From: an uncultured Spirochaetia bacterium
GTDB taxonomy: Bacteria > Spirochaetota > UBA6919
Direction: 5' to 3'
DNA length: 6,025 nt
Assembly (NCBI GenBank): GCA_913053665.1
Contig: CAJXGR010000212.1
Coordinates: forward strand, 1 to 6,025
The notes below the pieces were generated by a model, which made no database searches, was not told where the DNA came from, and saw only the letters and a program-made list of their open reading frames with translations. Position 1 is the stretch's first letter. Every line of letters begins with the position of its first letter. The translations under genes and the position numbers were made by a program. Shown here in pieces: positions 1-4,760 of the stretch.

Positions 1-34
1 TTTGCACTACCAATCCATGAACTACATTAATCCT

Positions 35-934
35 CTAATTCCTGAGCTTCATCACCTGATGATAGCTTTCAAAGGCCTTATATGAACTACGCACAAAGGG
101 AGATGAGTGTACTACAGGGATTCCTAGGCTTAAGGCCTCTTCTTTGTAAGCATTGAATTGATCTTCAGGGATATAAGATTGAACAGGATAATTACGTCGC
201 GTAGGTTGTAAATACTGGCCCATAGTCAATATATCGCAAGCAACATCTCTTAAATCCTTGAAGGCCTGTCTCAGTTCATGATCTCTTTCCCCTAAACCCA
301 GCATAATGCCTGTTTTGGTGATCCTATTGGGATCGGTCTTTTTAAGACCTTCTAAAATACTGAGTGATAAACGATAAGACCCCTGCTTTCGGACTATTGG
401 ATTAACCCTCTCGACAGTCTCAACGTTATGATTGAATACATCAGGCTTTTCCAGTAAGACTTGAGTGATGGCATCCCAATCACCCTTAAAGTCAGGGGTT
501 AGAACTTCTATTTTTATGTTGGGATCAATGGAATGAATAGCTTTAAGGGTTTTTGCAAAGTGATCAGCCCCTCCATCGGAGAGGTCATCTCTATCTACAG
601 ACGTTATCACTACATAATCTAGTCCCATATTGCGGACAACCTGAGCGATCCTATCAGGCTCATCAGGATCGGGTAAGGCAAGAGGTGATTCTTTAATTCC
701 CGACGGGGATGTGCTTTCTACCGAGCAATAAAGACAACTTCTCGTGCAAATATCCCCCATGATCAGAAACGTAGCGGTTTTATGATCGTAACACTCACTC
801 AGATTGGGACATCTGGCTTCTTCACAAACCGTATTAATATCATGGCTTTTTAACAAGTTGCGGATATTTTGATTCGTAGGAGTATAGAAAACCTTTTTTC
901 TTAACCATTCAGGCTTTTGAGTTATTTTAACCAC
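35..934 (-). CDS. lipA: lipoyl synthase (radical SAM)
   Basis: Lipoyl synthase inserts two sulfur atoms into the octanoyl chain carried on the lipoyl domains of 2-oxoacid dehydrogenases and on glycine-cleavage H protein, in the cytoplasm. All family hallmarks are visible in 299 residues, a normal length. The auxiliary 4Fe-4S cluster cysteines are C37, C42 and C48 (CEEARC...C). The radical-SAM CxxxCxxC cysteines are C63, C67 and C70. VFNHNVETV lies at 167-175, GIMLGLGE at 209-216, MGQYLQPT at 238-245, and the C-terminal RSSY that ligates the auxiliary cluster is at 282-285. The start is a GTG at 934-932 with only a weak GGA about 9 bases upstream; no better in-frame start fits the family N-terminus (KPEWLRKK at 7-14). 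The stop is TAG at 37-35. It is divergent from the helicase gene. The partner octanoyltransferase gene lipB is not visible in the window. Confidence 0.97.
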   Translation of the reverse strand: MVKITQKPEWLRKKVFYTPTNQNIRNLLKSHDINTVCEEARCPNLSECYDHKTATFLIMGDICTRSCLYCSVESTSPSGIKESPLALPDPDEPDRIAQVVRNMGLDYVVITSVDRDDLSDGGADHFAKTLKAIHSIDPNIKIEVLTPDFKGDWDAITQVLLEKPDVFNHNVETVERVNPIVRKQGSYRLSLSILEGLKKTDPNRITKTGIMLGLGERDHELRQAFKDLRDVACDILTMGQYLQPTRRNYPVQSYIPEDQFNAYKEEALSLGIPVVHSSPFVRSSYKAFESYHQVMKLRN

Positions 935-971
935 TTATTTTATCCAGATTTCGATTCAAAAGATCCACTTT

Positions 972-1000
972 GATATACCTTCTTCTGAAATATCGGTAAA
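972..1000 (-). promoter_or_regulatory. weak candidate promoter for lipA
   Basis: On the minus strand a -35-like TTTACC (1000-995) is followed after 17 bases by a -10-like TATATC (977-972), which would start transcription about 30 bases before the lipA GTG. Both boxes match consensus at only four of six positions and the surrounding DNA is A+T-rich, so chance is likely. Confidence 0.22.
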
Positions 1001-1153
1001 TAATTTCTAAAATTGAAACCCATATGGATAACCCTTAAATATTAATATAAAAAATAGATAAAGAAAAGTCTTCCCCAGTATTTTTTAATGAATCAATCAA
1101 ATGATCATAAAGATCTGTCCTCTGTATGGACTAGGAGTTCCTAAACAGATTCT

Positions 1154-1183
1154 TTGACAGGGTAATTTCATTCTCCTGATAAT
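1154..1183 (+). promoter_or_regulatory. candidate distal promoter P1 upstream of helicase gene
   Basis: A perfect -35 TTGACA (1154-1159), an 18-base spacer and a -10 GATAAT (1178-1183, five of six) form a good vegetative sigma-type promoter. Transcription would begin near 1190 and give a leader of about 195 bases that includes the palindrome at 1205-1225. A 12-base palindrome (1132-1143) lies just upstream of the -35 box and could be an operator. The call rests on sequence match only. Confidence 0.45.
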
Positions 1184-1204
1184 TGTTTAGTTGAATTGGG
1201 AAGC

Positions 1205-1264
1205 GAACAGACAGAATGTCTGTTCTACCAGTATTTTAAGAAGAGCAGGCCAGCGTTCTGTCTG
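1205..1264. repeat. palindromic doublet (REP-like inverted repeat)
   Basis: A perfect inverted repeat has 9-base arms GAACAGACA (1205-1213) and TGTCTGTTC (1217-1225) around a GAA spacer. The 11-base motif CAGACAGAATG inside it (1208-1218) recurs in inverted orientation at 1254-1264 as CGTTCTGTCTG, with one change that would be a G-U pair in RNA. The second copy sits in its own degenerate palindrome (about 1248-1267, GG.CAG ... CTG.CC). Two related palindromes in opposite orientation are the form of REP/BIME-type dispersed elements. Alternatives are a regulator binding site between two promoters, or a leader RNA that can fold in two mutually exclusive ways. Confidence 0.6.
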
Positions 1265-1320
1265 ACCTTATTCTCTATAATAATAAGAAGTTAGAGAAAC
1301 ATGAAATTGCTCTGGATTCT

Positions 1321-1349
1321 TTGACTTCCCGTGACACTCTTAGTATATT
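1321..1349 (+). promoter_or_regulatory. candidate proximal promoter P2 of helicase gene
   Basis: A -35 TTGACT (1321-1326, five of six), a spacer of exactly 17 bases and a -10 TATATT (1344-1349, five of six) place a start near 1356 and a leader of about 30 bases before the ATG at 1387. The -35 box lies in the 11-mer GATTCTTTGAC (1315-1325), which also surrounds the -35 of P1 (1148-1158). This is the best-placed promoter for the helicase gene. Confidence 0.55.
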
Positions 1350-1386
1350 TGCCTCTTAAACTAAAAATCCTTGTATTGGAAGGTTC

Positions 1387-3087
1387 ATGGCTGATCAAAA
1401 CAATCCTCTGATCGTTCAAAGTGATCTCACACTCTTCCTCGAAGTCCATCATGATCGCTATGAAGAGATTAGAGACAAACTATCCCTATTTACTGAACTA
1501 CTTAAGTCTCCTGAACATATACACACCTATCGGATCACCCCTATATCCCTATGGAATGCGGCGTCATCCGGTCTTTCCAAAGATGACATCTTTGAGATCC
1601 TCACTCGCTATGCCAAGTTTGACATCCCCCAAAATGTTTTGGCCAATATTGAGAATACCATTGAAAAGTTTGGCAGGGTGAAACTTAATAAAAGTGATCA
1701 TGAAGGAAAGCTTTGTCTCACAATGAGTCAACCCTTAATTGCTACTGAAATTGAGAATCATAAAGGTTTAAGCAAAATCCTAAAAGAGAAAATAGACCCA
1801 AAGACCTTTTTAATTGACCTGATGGATCGAGGACTGATCAAGCAAAAACTGATCGATCTAGGTTATCCTGTAGAAGATCAGGTGGGATTTAGTGTGGGTG
1901 AGACCTTTAAGCTGGGCTTAAGGGATGTTGGATTGGACGGGAAGTCCTTTCAACTGAGACCGTATCAGACAGAAGCCGCTAAAATCTTCTATCAGAATGG
2001 TGACGAGAGGGGGGGGCATGGTGTCGTTGTACTGCCTTGTGGATCAGGGAAAACTATGGTTGGCATGGCTGTGATAGAGAAAGTGCAATGTTCAACCCTC
2101 ATCCTGACCACCAACGTGGCCTCTTGCCATCAATGGATCCACGAACTCCTGGACAAGACCTCTATTCAGGAAGATGAGATCGGTGAGTTCACCAGTGAGC
2201 GAAAGGATATAAGACCTGTCACAGTGGCCACCTATCAAATCGTTATCCATCGGCGAAAAAATAACGACCAATACCCCTATTTTTCCGTGTTCAATGAACG
2301 CAATTGGGGATTAATTATATACGACGAAGTTCATCTCCTACCCGCCCCGGTTTTCAGGATAACAGCGGATATTCAGTCCAAAAGGAGATTAGGACTCACT
2401 GCCACCCTTATAAGAGAGGATGGAAAAGAAAGAGAAGTTTTTTCATTGATTGGCCCCAAGCGATACGACGTTCCATGGAAGGAATTAGAGAAAAAAGGTT
2501 TTATCGCAGAAGCCCTTTGCCACGAAATCCGTGTGCCTATGACTAAAGATGATCGCATGAGCTACATAACCTCCCAAAATCGCAGCAAATTCCGGATTGC
2601 CTCTACAAATATCAATAAAATAGATGTGATTAAACATTTAATAGAACATCATATAAGTGATCAGATATTAATCATTGGCCAGTATCTTGATCAGCTGGAT
2701 ACAGTCGCTAAACACTTTGGCTTTCCCTTGATCACAGGGAAAATGAACAATAAAGAACGTGAAAAACTCTATCAGTCCTTCCGATTAGGTGAGATGAGTG
2801 TTCTTGTGGTCTCCAAAGTGGCCAATTTTGCGATCGACCTGCCCGACGCCTCGGTCGCCATACAGATTTCCGGGACCTATGGCTCAAGGCAGGAAGAAGC
2901 CCAACGCCTGGGACGTATTCTTCGGCCTAAAGAGAAAACCTCCTTTTTTTACTCATTAATCACAAAGGATTCCAACGAAGAGGAATTTGCTCATAAGCGT
3001 CAGTTATTTCTTGCGGAACAGGGATATAAGTACTTTATTGAAGATTGGATTGACTCTCAGGAAAATGATCCTTCTAATGGTCAATGA
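1387..3087 (+). CDS. bacterial XPB/Rad25-type 3'-5' DNA helicase (SF2)
   Basis: This is an ATP-dependent superfamily 2 DNA translocase related to eukaryotic XPB/ERCC3 and archaeal XPB; mycobacterial relatives unwind DNA 3' to 5'. The 566 residues match the usual bacterial length. An N-terminal XPB-specific domain covers about 7-130 (PLIVQSD at 7-13, SPEHIHTYRITPISLWNA at 41-58). Helicase domain 1 has LRPYQ (190-194), Walker A PCGSGKT (217-223), DEVH (313-316), TAT (338-340) and the XPB-specific RED (343-345). Domain 2 has SKVANFAIDLP (476-486) and motif VI QRLGRILRP (506-514). GGAAGG (1378-1383) precedes the ATG by three bases, and the gene ends in tandem stops TGA TAA. Odd point: eight Gs (2009-2016) encode R208-G210 just before Walker A. 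No Bax1-like nuclease partner is adjacent. The bacterial role is unsettled; DNA repair or remodelling is inferred. Confidence 0.95.
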   Translation: MADQNNPLIVQSDLTLFLEVHHDRYEEIRDKLSLFTELLKSPEHIHTYRITPISLWNAASSGLSKDDIFEILTRYAKFDIPQNVLANIENTIEKFGRVKLNKSDHEGKLCLTMSQPLIATEIENHKGLSKILKEKIDPKTFLIDLMDRGLIKQKLIDLGYPVEDQVGFSVGETFKLGLRDVGLDGKSFQLRPYQTEAAKIFYQNGDERGGHGVVVLPCGSGKTMVGMAVIEKVQCSTLILTTNVASCHQWIHELLDKTSIQEDEIGEFTSERKDIRPVTVATYQIVIHRRKNNDQYPYFSVFNERNWGLIIYDEVHLLPAPVFRITADIQSKRRLGLTATLIREDGKEREVFSLIGPKRYDVPWKELEKKGFIAEALCHEIRVPMTKDDRMSYITSQNRSKFRIASTNINKIDVIKHLIEHHISDQILIIGQYLDQLDTVAKHFGFPLITGKMNNKEREKLYQSFRLGEMSVLVVSKVANFAIDLPDASVAIQISGTYGSRQEEAQRLGRILRPKEKTSFFYSLITKDSNEEEFAHKRQLFLAEQGYKYFIEDWIDSQENDPSNGQ

Positions 3088-3102
3088 TAATATATAAGTC
3101 CG

Positions 3103-3130
3103 TCTCTGAGCAAAAAATCATGCCCAGAGA
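3103..3130. terminator. hairpin between convergent genes, possible weak bidirectional terminator
   Basis: TCTCTG (3103-3108) pairs with CAGAGA (3125-3130); the stem can extend inward past one mismatch by a GC/GC pair to a roughly 10-base loop. It lies 15 bases after the helicase stop and beyond the stop of the convergent septoil-knot gene. No clear U-run follows on either strand, so intrinsic termination is doubtful. Confidence 0.3.
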
Positions 3131-3165
3131 ATGTTTAAGAAAATCAAAGGGGGAAAATCCATTTA

Positions 3166-3498
3166 TCATGGAACTCCTGGAAAGGAGGATACGTATTGTA
3201 TTTTAACATCTGGAAAAGAGGTGACAAACTGAACTTTAAAATCGGGGAATGACTTGACGAATTTCCACTTACCACATTTGTCAGGAAAGGAACTCACCTT
3301 TTTGACCTTGAGATCAGGGAATGAGCTTACCTCTTGAACCTTGATATCCGGGAAACTGGTAACCACCTGAACTTTCCCGTAAAGCTTCTTCCCCTTGAAG
3401 GTACAGTCCGACTTATTGACCTTGCCAGCAAAGGCAATGAGTGTCAGGATAAAGCAAAGCACGAAAAGATTGAGAATGAAAAGACCGATCTTAACCAT
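3166..3498 (-). CDS. secreted 7(1) septoil-knot (DUF6150-type) repeat protein
   Basis: The protein has 110 residues and unknown function. Residues 1-24 form a signal peptide: a short basic start, a long hydrophobic core and an AFA cleavage motif, with no lipobox. The mature part is made of six copies of SFPD or SFPG, starting at residues 48, 59, 70, 83, 94 and 105. The spacing is 11, 11, 13, 11 and 11, with alternating hydrophobic and lysine positions (V-x-S-F-P-D-x-K-V) as expected for short beta strands. The 13-residue spacing contains a KCGKWKF insertion. Two cysteines (C32, C75) could form a disulfide in an exported protein. This pattern matches the family I recall as DUF6150, renamed for a predicted 7(1) torus knot. 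The ATG at 3498 is chosen over the in-frame TTG at 3501 because AAGGAG (3510-3505) is then six bases away. It stands alone, convergent with the helicase gene and divergent from prfB. Confidence 0.85.
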   Translation of the reverse strand: MVKIGLFILNLFVLCFILTLIAFAGKVNKSDCTFKGKKLYGKVQVVTSFPDIKVQEVSSFPDLKVKKVSSFPDKCGKWKFVKSFPDFKVQFVTSFPDVKIQYVSSFPGVP

Positions 3499-3597
3499 CA
3501 ATATCTCCTTGGAACGTTCTTATCCTAGAAGTTTAACACATAACAGGATTTTATCAAGAAAAAGTGAACTTATTCTTTAAATAATTGATTAGACGAA

Positions 3598-3627
3598 ATA
3601 ATAAATGATACACTTAATCCCTGGCAA
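3598..3627 (-). promoter_or_regulatory. candidate promoter of septoil-knot gene
   Basis: Read on the minus strand, TTGCCA (3627-3622, five of six to the -35 consensus) is followed after 18 bases by TATTAT (3603-3598, five of six to -10). Transcription would start near 3591, giving a leader of about 90 bases before the ATG at 3498. The spacer overlaps the inverted repeat at 3607-3636, which could therefore act as an operator here. Confidence 0.4.
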
Positions 3628-3636
3628 GTGTTTATC
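3607..3636. repeat. imperfect inverted repeat between septoil-knot gene and prfB
   Basis: GATACACTT (3607-3615) faces AAGTGTTTATC (3626-3636); the arms match fully except for a two-base bulge, and ACACTT/AAGTGT (3610-3615 and 3626-3631) is perfect. The right edge is 19 bases before the prfB ATG, so in a prfB transcript it would be a hairpin just above the ribosome site. As DNA it spans the -35 box of the minus-strand promoter candidate. Its function is not known. Confidence 0.45.
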
Positions 3637-3655
3637 CATTTTTGGGAAGGAAAAT

Positions 3656-4760
3656 ATGATTGAACAAGCCAATGAGCAATTAGTTAAATTAGAACGACAG
3701 ATTTCTGAACATTGGAGGTCTCTTTGACCTGGACTCAAAGGACACAAGAATTAGTGAAATCGAAAATATTATGTCTCAACCTGGATTTTGGGATGACAGG
3801 GAAAAAGCAAATACCCTGACGGGTGAACTCAGTCAACTGAAAAAAAGTCTTAAGGATTGGAAAACCTTAAAAAAGGATGTGTCTGATTTTCAGGAATTAG
3901 TGGACTTAGCTAATATGGAAGACGATGAATCCATGGATGCGGAGATTGAGTCTGGTATAAGTGGTCTTGAGAAGCAGTTTAAGGATTTAGAGTTTCGTAT
4001 TATGCTTAATGACCCTGTTGATCGCAATAATACTTTCCTTACGATTAATGCTGGAGCAGGGGGTACAGAGGCTTGTGACTGGGCGAGTATGCTTCAACGC
4101 ATGTACACGCGATGGGCTGAAAGTAAAGACTTCAAACTGGAGCTTGTAGATTATTTGCCGGGAGAAGAGGCGGGTATTAAAAACATCACTCTATCCATAA
4201 AAGGCGAGTATGCCTATGGTTATCTAAAGGCTGAATCAGGGGTTCATAGACTGGTACGCATCTCTCCCTTTGACTCAAACAAACGTCGCCATACATCCTT
4301 TGCCTCCGTTTACGTGTTCCCCGAAGTTCAGGACGAAATTGAAGTGGACATCAACCCCTCCGACTTAAGGATCGATACCTATCGCGCTCAGGGAGCAGGG
4401 GGTCAGCACATCAACACAACAGACTCAGCCGTCCGAATCACTCATGAGCCAACGGGTGTCGTTGTTCAATGCCAGAATGACCGTTCTCAACACAAAAATA
4501 AAGACAACGCCATGAAAGTCTTAAAAGCAAGACTCTATGAGTATTATGAACGAAAGAAGAAAGAAGAGCTCCAAAAAAATGAAGCGGAAAAGATGGAAAT
4601 CTCCTGGGGCAGCCAAATCCGTTCCTACGTTTTCCAGCCCTATATCATGGTAAAGGATCACAGGACTAATCATGAAGTGGGGGACGGGCATGCCGTTCTG
4701 GAAGGCCGTTTACTTGATCCCTTCATTAATGCATACCTGAAATGGAATATAAATAGATGA
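3656..4760 (+). CDS. prfB: peptide chain release factor 2, made by programmed +1 frameshift
   Basis: RF2 ends translation at UGA and UAA codons on the ribosome. The first 23 codons (ATG 3656 to CTT 3722-3724) end at an in-frame TGA (3725-3727). Skipping the T at 3725 continues as GAC CTG GAC and joins the long frame to the stop at 4758-4760. The total is 367 residues, against 365 in E. coli. The SPF tripeptide that reads the stop codon is at 203-205 (RISPFDSNKRRHTS) and the catalytic GGQ at 248-250 (GAGGQHINTTDSAVRITH); its Gln is the usual PrmC methylation target. An acidic coiled N-terminal domain covers about 1-120. GGAAGG precedes the ATG by five bases. The gene is autoregulated through the frameshift. 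It overlaps the next gene by four bases. Annotation from the ATG at 3771 alone would lose 38 residues. Confidence 0.97.
3714..3728 (+). promoter_or_regulatory. prfB programmed +1 ribosomal frameshift site
   Basis: The slippery CTT TGA C (3722-3728) is preceded by a Shine-Dalgarno-like GGAGG (3714-3718) with a three-base spacer, the geometry known from E. coli prfB. When RF2 is scarce the ribosome pauses at TGA, the tRNA on CTT slips one base forward to TTT, and full RF2 is made. When RF2 is plentiful a 23-residue peptide is released. The reading frames before and after were followed base by base. Confidence 0.95.

Larger units (their letters stand above)
935..1386. other. 452-bp divergent spacer between lipA and the helicase gene
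   Basis: No plausible protein gene is seen in this stretch on either strand. Its left part (about 935-1090) is A+T-rich and is the lipA upstream region. Its right part (1132-1386) holds two plus-strand promoter candidates, a short palindrome (TAGGA-GT-TCCTA, 1132-1143), a longer perfect palindrome at 1205-1225, and an inverted copy of an 11-bp motif at 1254-1264. An eight-codon open frame at 1301-1324 has no convincing ribosome site and is not called. Confidence 0.8.

Noticed and set aside
1..34. Start of a gene downstream of lipA on the minus strand, such as lipB
   Set aside because: The ATG codons here run directly into TAG (ATG TAG; ATG GAT TGG TAG), and only a few codons would be visible from any TTG or GTG start; nothing recognisable.
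1205..1225. LexA (SOS) box upstream of the helicase gene
   Set aside because: GAAC and GTTC are present but 13 bases apart; the Gram-positive-type LexA box needs a four-base spacer.
1205..1240. Intrinsic terminator formed by the perfect palindrome
   Set aside because: The stem is not followed by a U-run (TACCAGTATTTTAAG), and no gene on the plus strand ends before it.
1301..1324. Leader peptide MKLLWIL followed by a CTT TGA C like that of prfB
   Set aside because: The ribosome site is weak, the frame after a +1 shift closes after two codons, and the TTGAC is better explained as the -35 box of P2.
2944..2950. T7 tract in the helicase gene as a second slippage site
   Set aside because: Seven Ts are common by chance in DNA of this composition, so this is not notable beside the G8 tract.
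3085..3165. Strong intrinsic terminator after the helicase gene
   Set aside because: Only a 6-base hairpin without a following U-run is present, so it is listed as a weak candidate rather than a firm terminator.
3334..3580. Small plus-strand open frames over the septoil-knot gene
   Set aside because: They are antisense shadows of the minus-strand gene, without ribosome sites; the minus frame has a signal peptide, repeats and a strong Shine-Dalgarno site.
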